This document shows, piece after piece, positions 24,001 through 36,000 of a stretch of 64,000 nt of DNA. Position numbers and translations under genes: made by a program. The notes beneath the pieces are model-generated. The model ran no database searches and was not told the DNA's origin. It saw only the letters and a program-made list of their open reading frames with translations. The stretch is taken from assembly GCA_033964015.1 (NCBI GenBank), contig CM066921.1, forward strand, positions 25,153,355 to 25,217,354. Direction: 5' to 3'. Positions within the stretch are counted from its first letter, which is position 1; the number at the start of each line of letters is the position of its first letter. The DNA comes from Scolanthus callimorphus (Eukaryota > Cnidaria > Anthozoa > Actiniaria > Edwardsiidae).

Positions 24001-27000
24001 CTCTTTTATAAAGTCTTCCCGTCTTCGTCAACACTCCCGCCATTGTGTTTGCGGCCGTTATAGAAAGTAGGCGTGACCGCAGACAAAAGTGGGCGTGGTA
24101 GCGATATGAAATCTAGTGCCCATTCCACACTACGGTGGATTCCGTAGTAGTTTGCCGGAGCGAACAAGTTCTTGAATAAGCAGTTGCTTTAAGTACGCTA
24201 TACACCACCAGCAATTTTTAACAAGCTTTAAAATCACTGCATACTTTATCCAGATGAAAGTATGATCTATTATCTGCCTGGAACTTATGAAAAGTTAAGC
24301 CTTGACAAATACAAAGAGGACATAGACAACCATATTGCAAGGATTGTTTCTGGCACTGCAATGTAGAGGAATTTGAAGCACTCAGCAATAATGGCCATAA
24401 AGGGGGAAAACATGTCTGGTCAAATGTTTTCATTAAGTGCCTTGTATTTTAGCCAGGGTTTGGTCAGGGCAAATCACCTCCAAAGGAGAGTTCGTTGCCT
24501 GCATGCTAAATTTCCACTGGATTGGAAAGGTATAGAAGAGTATTTAACAATTATTCCTAGAGTCCGAGCGGGCTCTGAGTCAATAGCCCATGAGACCGAA
24601 AGGCCGAACGGGCTATTGACTCCGAGGCCACAAGGGCTAGAGGAATAATGTTTTAGTCGAATCACACTAGTAGGTCAATTTGAATATCCTAAAACGTTTT
24701 CTGGTCTAGCCGTTTGCCATTTTCTGGCTTTCAAATAAGACTATTTTCGCTACTAGTAGTACAACTTGTAGCCTACTATAGCTCAACCAATTAAAACGCA
24801 GCATTGACAATAGAACACAAGTATGGTTTGACTAAACAGGCATACGTGTCAAAGCTAGCTTTTTTATTGTAGAACGTAAAAGGTTTGGGTCAGGACAATG
24901 TTGTTGTGCAGAGCAAACATTTTGCAGTTTGCTAAAGCTAGAGGAGTAATGCTTTGTTTTGTTCAGCTTTGCCCTAGTGTGAGTGGAGAGCTGTCACTAT
25001 TAGCCAATCAACGTGCTCATCAGAATTGAACTATGTTATTCTGTAGGATTAATCAAAGCTTCAGGAGACTTGATTCCGCCAAGAAAAAAACACGAAAAAC
25101 CATTACTCAAAACCAACTTGGAGAATATTTCGGGAAGGGCATACAGAGGCACTTCCGAAACCTGGCACCCCCGACGGGACACGCTTTTTACTGAGCAAGA
25201 ACGAGTATCTTACGGCTAAGGGAGTGAAGCGAGGCGAAGATTTGAAGAAGATGGACGCAGCGAAAAAAACTCTACAGACAAAACTGACCCAGCTGGAGCT
25301 TACTATTGGGAAAACAGACAGTGTTTTACAAACAGAAAACACGGAGCGAATTGAGCGCCACCTGGATGGATTGAAAACACTAGTTAGTGCGGCGGATGAC
25401 GCGAAAAGAGCAGTTGAGGAGATATAATTGAAAACGGGGATGAGTTGGCAACAATCGAGCAGTGGTGTAGCGAAATGGATGCAAAGACTGCTTTAGGGGA
25501 TGCACATATCTCACGCTTACGTGGCTGGGTTGTCGAGTATAAGGAAAAACGCGAGGAAAAGCTGAGGATGCAGGAGTTAGAGTTTCAAAAGGAGCTTTTT
25601 CAAACCAAAATGCAATACCAGAAGGAGCTACAGGCGGAAACTATGATCGGAATGCAGGGCGCCCAAAACAATGGACAACAAGCACAAGGGACGACTTCGG
25701 CGAAGTTACCCAAAATATCAATCACCAAGTTCGATGGATCCTACCAAGATTGGGTGAGATTTTGGGGACAATTCAGAGAAATGGTAGAAAAGTCTAACAT
25801 GGCGGGAGTCAATAAATTTCCTTTCTTAAGGAATTCGTAAATCTCAATGTCAGGAAGCTCATCGACGGGTTGCCATTTACGGCTGAAGGATATAATAGAG
25901 CAAAATGTATTTTGGAAGAGCGCTATGGGAAAGACAGTGAAATTGTCAAGTCCTACATAAAGGACATCTTCGCTCTGCCTAACGTCGGAGGAGTGAAGAC
26001 CAAGGAAATTCACGACCTTTATGAGAAATTGGTCTTTAATGTCCAATCGGGCTCATCGACGGGTTGCCATTTACGGCTGAAGGATATAATAGAGCAAAAT
26101 GTATTTTGGAAGAGCGCTATGGGAAAGACAGTGAAATTGTCAAGTCCTACATAAAGGACATCTTCGCTCTGCCTAACGTCGGAGGAGTGAAGACCAAGGA
26201 AATTCACGACCTTTATGAGAAATTGGTCTTTAATGTCCAATCGGGTCCAATCACTGGAAACGTTTGGGAAATTAAAGCAACTAGATGGATATGAGGCGAT
26301 AGTACTGGATAAACTTTCCGGAATCAGGGGAGATCTCGTAAGGCATGACGAAGATTGGGACAAATGGGACTTTGTGAAACTGTGTGATGCTCTGCGGATG
26401 TGGGTGCGACATAACCCAATCAATGAGGGAGATAAAGCTGAAGAGAAAACACCGAGAAAAAGGGAACGAATGTATAACACTCGACAACTGGAACCAAGAT
26501 CGCGTGCTTGTGTGTATTGCGATAACAGAACCCACAGATCAGGAGACTGCTCTACAGTTATCGATGTCGGAGATAGGAGAAGAATGCTAGCCAAGCGGCG
26601 CCTTTGTTTTAATTGCACCGCCCAAGGTCACAAAGCAGCCACATATCCTAGCAAATCTTCGTGCAGAATATGTGAGGCACGCCACCACACATCGTTATGC
26701 AAAAAACACTCGACAACTGGAACCAAGATCGCGTGCTTGTGTGTATTGCGATAACAGAACCCACAGATCAGGAGATTGCTCTACAGTTATCGATGTCGGA
26801 GATAGGAGAAGAATGCTAGCCAAGCGGCGCCTTTGTTTTAATTGCACCGCCCAAGGTCACAAAGCAGCCACATATCCTAGCAAATCTTCGTGCAGAATAT
26901 GTGAGGCACGCCACCACACATCGTTATGCGAAAAAGAGAAAAGCGTGAAGAAGAACAGCGACGAGACTGGAACTTCTGGGAGATCTTCCACAATGATGGC

Positions 27001-30000
27001 GACCAGTGTTAATGGAGAGGGAATTTTTCCAATTCTAACAGCGAAAGTAAACGGGATCAAATGTCGTGCTCTTGTAGACAGCGGATCTGGGAGCAGTTAT
27101 GGCTCGGCTAAGTTGATAAGCGCTTTGGATCAACAACCAGTTGACATTCAAACGAAAACAATTGACAAGATAATGGCGAATAAGCTGACACGCACGGAAT
27201 CTTACGAGGTGCAATTCGAGCCTGTCAACGGCGATTACAAAGTGGATCATTAAGCTCAACAAGAGCGAATTACTTAGTGTAAACAACCCAAACTACCCTG
27301 AGCTCTTCGCAAGTCACGCACATTTAAAGGCAGTCAAGTTCGACGACAACGATGGCAAACAACAACTACCAGTTCACGTTGTACTCGGAGGAGGCGAGTA
27401 TGCACGAATCAAAATGCAGACAGCTCCAAAAATTGGAAAGGGAGGAGAACCGATTGCAGAACGTACGAGACTTTGATGGTTTGTCATGTCGCCGGGTCAG
27501 GAATTTACCGTAACCAGATGTTGTTGACCCAAACGAGCCAATCAGATTACGAGGAACTGTGTCGCTTGGACGTGCTCGGACTTTCCGACGCTATGGAACA
27601 TGATCAAGGAGTGGTGTATGAAGAATTCAAAGAACAGCTAGTGCGTGACACACAGGGTGTACGAGACTGGTTTGCTTTGGCCCGGGGATCACCCACCCCT
27701 CCCTGCCAACAAACAAGGAAGCTTGCGTCGCCTAGACAACCTTAACCGGAAGATAGAGGGGCAGGGATTGAGAGGTCAATACGATCAAGTTATCCCGGAA
27801 CAGGGAATTGTCGAGCTAGCACCCGATGAGGTCACACGGGTCGAGTGCTATATTCCCCATAAACCCGTGCTGCGTACAAGGCTGCGAATAATTTACGATG
27901 CTAGCGCACGCGCATATCCGGGCGCACCCTCACTCAACAACTGCCTCTACCGGAGGGCAGGAACACTACTACAGAACAAATTGTGGGACGTTCTCGTGCA
28001 CTAGCGGTTTCACCCTGTGTTTCTGGGAGGTGATATCGGTCTGCCTTCCTACAAGTTCGCATAAAGCAACAAGAGCGAGATGCCCTACGCTTCCACTGGA
28101 GGGCTAGTGCTGACGATCCTGTCCAGACATACCGGTTCACGCGTGCTTAGTTCGGTCTCACCTGTTCCCCTTTTCTGCTAGGGGGAGTGATCGCACAACA
28201 CTTGGAACTGTGGGAGGAGAGAGAGCCGGCCGTAGTTGCCGAACTTCGCAATAGCTTGTACGTGGATGATTTACTAATCGGAGGATTCAAAGCTGAAAGC
28301 ATGAAACAAACCAAAGACAAGGCGGTGGAGATATTCAACGATGCAACATTCGCTCTACACAAGTGGAACTCGAACGTTCCTACCCTTGAGACGGACGGCG
28401 ACCCCCCTGGGGCTCTGGAGGAACAATCTTACGCTAAACAACAACTGGGAGTGGCTAACAATGAATCAAAGATACTTGGAATACAATGGGACAAAACAAA
28501 GGACACTATAGCAATAGTATTTCCCACTGCAACTGAGCAAACTGGCGAAAATCTACGACCCCCTGGGGTTAGTCTCTCCGCTGACCCTAGAAGACAAAGT
28601 TATCTATCGAGACATCTGCAAGATGAAAACACCATGGGACCAGAAACTGTCTGGTGAGGTTTTGAAGCGTTGAATTAAATGGGAGAAGGGGCTGCCTAAG
28701 GAAGTAGAGACACCGAGTGCTCTACTTGATTTCCAGCAACCAATCGAGGGCCTCGAACTACACGGGTTCGGGGACGCAAGCACTCAGGGCGTTGGCGCTG
28801 CTGTCTACGCGGTTACTCGTCAAGAAAAAGGCGTCACGCAACGCCTCGTCGCTGCTAAAGCACGCTTGGAATTTATCTCTGCGCACATGACAACCAACCT
28901 TCTCGCCAATGTGAAGACCTCAATTGCTGGGATTGCTAATCCCCAAACCTACGCCTGGCTAGACAGTACTGTCGCACTGTACTGGATAAGAGGCCAGGGG
29001 GAGTACAAGCAATTTGTTGCTAACAGAGTGAACAAGATAACACGTCATACCGACATAATATGGCGTCACGTACCGACCAAAGAGAACCCGGCAGACCTCG
29101 CGAACCGGGGCAGAGAAGTGAGTGGAGACCAACTATGGTGGCAAGGGCCGCAGTGGCTGAGCAACCCTGAATGCTGGCCACCGGTCATTGTGACTGAGAC
29201 GAGCGCTGAAGCCAAAGCTGAGGTAAAGATGACGAGAGAGCTTCTAGCAGTGACGATGAAAGAGAGTAACACACTGGTAGATGGTCTTCTCGCCAGGTGC
29301 AACTACTGGCGAACTATGAGAGTCACCGCATGGATGTTACGGTTCGCACAGAACGTGCGTCAGCGGAAAGGGAAGCGGGTCTTTGGTCCGTTAACCACTG
29401 ATGAAACACAACGAGCAGAACTGCTCTGGTTGCGCAAAACTCAAGAGACGGCTACTGAGACGCTGGATGAAGAATGGATGACGCTGAACTTGCAAAAGAA
29501 GGAGGACGGAGTACTGGAGTGCCGGGACGCGTGCAAGGAATGTACCCCGCGTACGTCTCTGACGCATCCGTCTTCGCTGAAAAGCTCGTCAAACATGCTC
29601 ACAAGCTACTCTTCACGGGGGAGTAGGCTTAACCATGGCGAAAGTCAGAGAGCGATATTGGATTCCTCTGCTGCGGAGACTGGTAAATAGAGTCGTCAAA
29701 CGGTGTGCGGGGTGCGCACGTTTTCGCGCAATAGATATGGGACGCCATCCCCCGGAAATCTTCCAACCACGCGCCCACAAGGAACGTGTGATTACCAGGT
29801 CATCAGCGTGGATTACGCTGGTCCTGTGAGATATCGGATTACTAAGCAAAGAGAAGGCAAGACCTGCGTGCTTCTCTATACTTGCAGTCTCACAAGAGGG
29901 ATATATCTGGATTTGCTACCTAACCTGGAAATGCCTGAGTGCATTACCAGCCTGAAACGGTTCAGCGCGCGCAGGGGGAGACCGGAGAGCTCCCACTACC

Positions 30001-33000
30001 ATTCCACTACACTCTGGTGTGACTAATACCAGACCGACGAGGGATGCGGCGGCTGCTGCGCGTGCACGCATCAGCGATATAGCTGATGATCAAGAGTAGT
30101 AAAGTACCGAGACTGTCTTACTTCATATCACATTATTGCGAGAATAGACATTTAATACTCAAGGACTACGAACACTTCTAACATTTTAGCAATCAATCTC
30201 CTGTCGTACACAGGGTGTCGGAGATTGTAATAGCGTGACACTGCGTACTTAGCGTACTTAATTATATATCTTTATTTAGAACTATAACCTTACTATATTC
30301 GCGTAGCCAATCATTTATGGATGTTATGTTTTTGTAGCCACCGCCCAAAACACTGGGCACTATGTAGCTTGAACGAGAGAAATTATAGAGGAGTGGGGAA
30401 TTGTGATCAGTGAACGACCTTTGTGTCATGTGAAACTAAAAGTATAATCTTCATTAATATACAATCTTCGTTCACTGGACAAAATGCGCGAACCCCATTG
30501 GTTAAAACTGATCACGTGAGTTTTTTGTTACCTAGCGACATCAAACGGGGCGAGTGCGTTATTGGTAATAACGCATAAATATCGTGCAGTGTTCACTGCA
30601 AGTGCAAATCTTTCTTGATTTTACAACTTATTAATACTTATCAATAATTTTTATTTATGCTTCTTGTATTTCTGAGCTATCAGAATGCAGTTCATGTTCC
30701 TAAAATATTTCGAATTCAATTAAAATTTGCATTTGAATTAAACGTTTTCAGTCTAGTCAGGGAAACCATTCTGATGCTTCTCCACGCAGGTCCACGCCGT
30801 GAACTCAGATTGTATATTAAAAGTGTTAGAGACTTTTATTTCGTGTTTTGTTGACAAATACACGCACTTGCTGGCAATACAATAAACTCTAAATTTTTTA
30901 TACTGCACTCGGCTAACGCCTCGTTATTCAAATTTTATCGTTCATTGTATTGCCAGCGCGTGCGTGTATTTGTCAACAAAACACTCAAAAAAGTCTCTAA
31001 CCCACAATTAAACCATTATTCAAAACCAACTTGGAGAATATTTCGGTAAGGGCATACGGAGGCATTTCCGAAAGGCTCGCAATGAATGCATGAGAGCGTC
31101 CCACTGTTTTAGATGCTGTTCAAGTTTTTGTTTTTTAGTGGTAATTATATATTCAGTTTTCTCAATAGAAGCTAGAGTTTAGAGCTTAATATACCAGGGG
31201 GGAACCATTATCTCTAGGTTTGTACAAGGAGTATTTGTACAAAAGAATAAAATTTACTATAGGGTGATAATGGTCACCCCCCACGCCCAGTAACATATTT
31301 TATGGGTTACAAAAGGGTAGCGAGATTCTAAAATCACTATGCAACCATTTATAGCAGCATTTATAGAGTAGAAATTTCTAGAGACTATGCATTCCACAAA
31401 CAGATGATCGATTGTTTCCTACTCGAAAAGGCAAAATGAACATCTAGGAGAGTCGACTAATTTAAATCTAAAGAGGTCCCTGTTTAAATAGAGGATATTA
31501 TTCAGGATTTTGTACTGAAAACATTTGAAATAAGAATCAATGGTTGACCTATAATTGTGTAAATAAACTGCTTTCCAATCTGTTATTGAGTTAATTTGCG
31601 ATTAAAGATTGCCTGGGAAGCCGGGGGAGAAAACGACATTTCAATGAGAAAGTGATACTAGTGCTTGACTTTTAGAGGATCCAGAAAGAACGTCTTTTCG
31701 CCTAACGAGATTTTCTTTCGCTCATCTGCAGGGGGTAGGGAGTCCACTTATGTTAATTTAGAGCGAGAAAAAAAAAAGATCCGAATCGTGTATCTACCTA
31801 CACGTTTGTTAAGGGAAGGACCATTAGATATTTGAGGGGGGCAATTTTTTCTTGCACGATATTTTTTTCCCAGGTAAAAGGTTTGCGGGAATTTTTTTCC
31901 CCGAAGATGGGCTTGCACGATTTTTTTTTGTAGCATTTTTAGAGTTTTCACAAAAAGTATTATTTAGCAGGAACTCAGCAAGTACGCCTGTGACAAAACG
32001 TATGCGAGTACAAGAAGCCAAAGAACACTACACTTCTACAACTCCATTTTTAACACATTTTATCAACATCGCACCTCAGTCAAAATGCTAAAACACGTTG
32101 TGCGTAGAAGCAGTCATAATGCTATAATCTAATTGGTTTTCCCAGGAATAGGAACAATGAAGAAAATAAGCATTAAGCCCTTTTCACTGCAAAGTTTAAA
32201 GCATTGAGATCGACTGCAATACATTTTGATCTTACTGGAAAGCAATCAATATCATTCCTGATTACCCACAGAACTGTTTTGAACTAATTTGATCATACCA
32301 TGAACTATTTTATACATGCCATATTCTTCATAGCAGGTCTGATCTGATGTAAATGCAACTTGAAAGCATGAAACCTGGTGGGGTAATTACTGGCCCGAGT
32401 ATTCTCTGCACACCGGCTCCCTGCTGATGCCGCTCCCAAATACCATCATAGTACAACCAGCCAGCCCTCCCCTCCACAGCTCCTCTATAGTGGTTGCCAT
32501 TATAATATGTTGCACCTTTGATGATATAGCTGTAAATAACAATAACTACATATTGCTGCAGTGTCTGAAAACATACGCAAATACATGTACAAATTCACTG
32601 TGATTTTCACAATTCTGAAAACGTGTGTACAATTTCCATCTAGCAGCTGGCCATCTGGCGTCCGTTTAGATACCATCAATCGAATTTTGGTACAATGGCG
32701 TACGCGGGCGACCTATAGTAGTAGCTCCAAGCTATTCAGAAGTTTGATTGACGGACGCCAGAGGGCCAGATGCCAGCTGGAAATGGAACGTTATTCAGTG
32801 ATGGACATTTTCACATTCAGTGATTGTACATTTTCATGCAGTGATTGTACATTTTCAAAGTCAGTATTACATCTAACCTTTGCCCTTCGAGAGTAACATG
32901 TCCCGGTAGCTCACACACACTAGATATAACCCCCTTGGATGAGAAGTGGTCAAGAACAAGAGGTAGGAAAGGTGGTGGCCCAGAAACAAACCGTCTTCTC

Positions 33001-36000
33001 TGGTAAATCCTTTGTCCTCCACAGTAAGCTCTGACTTGGGGCCTGTGGCATAAAAGGCACGATTGGTACAATTTTGATTGGTATAATCTTAAAACAATAT
33101 TTCACTGAACAGCTGAAACAGCCTTGACATACACAAATTGTCCGGTCGGAGTTTGCACGAGAACACTGCCAAAGAAATGCGGACTGCCTGGTTGAATCAA
33201 GCCAAGGACTGGGGATCCACACTGAGTACGTAACTGCTCTGTAGACATCCACTGTTCAAGGCTAGCTTGGAGAAACCCAGTAGCAGATAGGGGGACATCA
33301 CTGAAAAAAATTCAACATTGATATAAACGCTTCATGGCCATATAAGCACTTCATGGCCAGACAACCTAGAGTTGACAAGACACAATACACAGAGACAGTT
33401 ACGCTCAAGTAATGCCCCCCTCCTGCAAATTTCATTAGTTAAGGGGACACTGCAAGATACAGCAGCCAATCTTTTTAATAAGTTGCCTGCACATTTAAGA
33501 TCATGTTCAGATTTTAATAATTTTAAGAAAAATGTTTTCATATTTTTAAAAACAAAGCTTCACGTCGCGTAATTAATAGGAATTAAAGGACATATTATTA
33601 TTAGTGTACATAGATATTCATTATTAATATTCTTAGCTTTTAATTAATTATATTGTACATATTTTAACTTTTATTTTGTTTACATAGTAGTTATTTATTT
33701 TATATGCAGATGTAAAGCTACCATGTAGAGAAACTGCAATAAATCATTATTATTATTATTATTAAACGTAACAGTTTAACCATTAACCTATAAACATCAA
33801 TGCACAGGTTTTAAACTCACCTTAAGGAAATGTTGTGAGACACGTATTCCTTGAGAGGATCTGGACAAACAGTGGATGAACACTTTCCCATATATTTAGA
33901 TGACAACACAGGCTGCAGTCTTGACAAGAACAGATCATCCTCATTGCCCCAGGTATCGATTAAAGAAGAATTCAAATTGAACCGTCCTTGGAATTGATTT
34001 AACCACATAATTTTACCTGTTGCAAAGTCATTGGCATCAAACAGAGTTTTGATCTGAACAAGAATTACAGCATACATTTCAGGTGAGGAGAGAAGTTCAT
34101 TGTACAAATTACTGTAATCGTGCATGAGTAGGTAGAAAATAGTCAAATAGTTGTCAATTGGACAGGTATTAACCAAAGTGATATTCTGCATGCTGGACGG
34201 GTCATGAAAAGTTCCACCCCAGGGTGGCACATCGACAGGCCTTGGAGGAGGAACATGTGTAGGCTGGCTTGGAGGTGGTAAATGGGTATGGTGACTTGAG
34301 GACTGTGCATTAATTGAAGGCTTGCTTGAATATGGGTTAATGTTGGGCTGACTTGGAGGTGGTACGTTTGCAAGCTGACTTGGTTGCAATGAGTACATTG
34401 TGCTGGTGGCTTTTTTATGTGTTTTAGAAGTGATACCAGTGCCTTTGTGGGTTGTCGCATAATAATCAGCTTTTATGTCAGCAACTTTTTGTGCTTTGGT
34501 ATACCCTTTCCTATCACATTCTGACTTTGATAAACCAATCTTTTCTTTTAAGTATAGGTTAAGCTGAGATACATATAGCCTCTCAAGTGAATTGCCCTCA
34601 ACATACCTCCCCCAGTCAATGTCATCATAACTCTTGGCCTTCTCTATGGCCTTGTTGCTTGCATTTGTCAACTTCGCTATATATGCTTTGACTTTCATAT
34701 CATACCTCCTTCTTATTTCACATTCCACAGAGTGCCGTAAATCATCACCTGTGACACGTTCAACAAAGTTGTCAACCTTGCCCAAAGCTTTCTCCATTGT
34801 GCCATTCTGGTCCATGCAGTTGACTGACACAGAATTATCATCCTCCGTCTTTTCCTTTACAATAATCTCTGGCTCACCACAAGACAACAACAACTTTTCT
34901 AGCTGTTTTCGTGGACAAAAATCATCTCTCTCTGACTGTAGCATCACCGACCACATCTTTCTTTATACTAAACTTTTCGGTTACATTGCCATCATATACG
35001 TCCTTCAAAGTGTGATAATGGAAGCCATCAGTGCGGGAGTGATTAGGGACTGGGGGAGGTACACGTTTCAATGGATGGCTTCTCCAGTCATTCACTAGCT
35101 GCTCTTGATCCTCTACATTTGTGTGGAATTCACACATTGGATTCCCATTCTCTGTGCATCCATTTCGGATCCCCTCACAGCCATTGTCATATAGGTAATA
35201 GTGTTCATCAAAGAATTTCTGGACAAAATTGAAATAAGCAGACCCTGCACACTTTTCAAGGTTAGGTGACGAGGCATTCAAGCAGCATTTTGCCATGAAT
35301 TCTTCATCGAAATAAAAATTCAAGTGATTTTCAAGAAATGGAAGCCTGGCGTGAATTGAAGTTTTCATGCAAGCTTACCATTGCATCGTTGCTGGACTTC
35401 TTCAGCACAATTCACAGCTGCTTTCTTTGACTGTTCTTCTTTGATGCGCTTTAATTCTTCTTTAGACAATTCTGTCAATTCATCAAGGACTGATGCTTCG
35501 GTGGTTGAGACGGGAATGGAAGAGCCACCCCCCAGACATTCATTTAGGGACCTCATCACTTTTTCAGCAATATGGCTAGCAGAATCTCCTAGAACAAACA
35601 ATAGTTTGGCATTAAACTATTGATAATATTATCATGGTTGCAGTGGCGGATGCAGACCCTTAAAAAGGGGGGTGGCTAGTACAAAGGATATACTACAGAG
35701 TTCAGACCAAGGGGGTGGCTAATCTTAAGGTTTTTACAAGCCACCCTAATCCCCCCCCTAGATCCTTCAATAATTGAAGGCAACCCTTACCTGGTGCATA
35801 GTGAAATCGAGCTTGAAGATCAAGACCATTCACCATAAAACTTTCTGCCAAACGAATTTGGGACATCTTCTCATGAGTCGAGACACCAGGGCCTGCATCG
35901 GAAGTCTGTATGTCAATGGGTCTATAAAAAAAACCTTTTTTAACCCACACACTTTAATGATTATTATTAGCAAAATACAAGACCCAGATTATTCCTACGG

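Larger units (their letters stand above)
20578..24147. mobile_element. complete 3,570-bp Tc1/mariner-superfamily (DD37E) transposon with accessory gene
   Basis: Perfect 78-bp terminal inverted repeats (20578-20655 and 24070-24147) start CTACGGAATCCACCG and are flanked by TA on both sides (20576-20577, 24148-24149), the IS630/Tc1/mariner target duplication. It carries two convergent genes: a PB1/zinc-knuckle/UIM protein (plus, starting 118 bp inside the left repeat) and the transposase (minus, starting 27 bp inside the right repeat). About 800 bp of AT-rich DNA lies between the two stop codons. The identical repeats and the open transposase imply a young copy. Confidence 0.92.
25164..26945 (+). 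pseudogene. BEL/Pao Gag remnant
   Basis: Starts as TRFLLSKNEYLTAKGVKRGE, continues as a coiled coil (LQTKLTQLELTIGKTDSVLQ), then KISITKFDGSYQDWVRFWGQ, the DUF1759 capsid signature. At the end come Cys/His clusters (CFNCTAQGHKAATYPSKSSC and CRICEARHHTSLC) as in BEL nucleocapsids. Frame breaks lie at about 25,428, 25,838 and at the edges of the duplications. Confidence 0.85.
25164..30100 (+). mobile_element. broken BEL/Pao LTR retrotransposon internal region
   Basis: Ordered plus-strand remnants of Gag, protease, reverse transcriptase, RNase H and integrase, all of BEL/Pao type. Frame breaks, stops and two internal tandem duplications make it non-functional. A C-terminal run (TRDAAAAARARISDIADD then stop) ends at about 30100, the usual BEL integrase tail. 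A TGTCGGAG start at about 30216 may mark the 3' LTR. No matching 5' LTR was found by eye. It is described as found; no intact version is implied. Confidence 0.85.

Noticed and set aside
26019..26618. 199-codon minus-strand ORF
   Set aside because: Antisense to BEL gag and spans its duplication.
30216..30823. Firm call of a BEL 3' LTR
   Set aside because: No matching upstream copy could be found by eye, so only a possible start is noted.
34634..35098. 154-codon plus-strand ORF with hydrophobic start
   Set aside because: Antisense to the DDE/protease gene exon; hydrophobicity is the mirror of a charged region.
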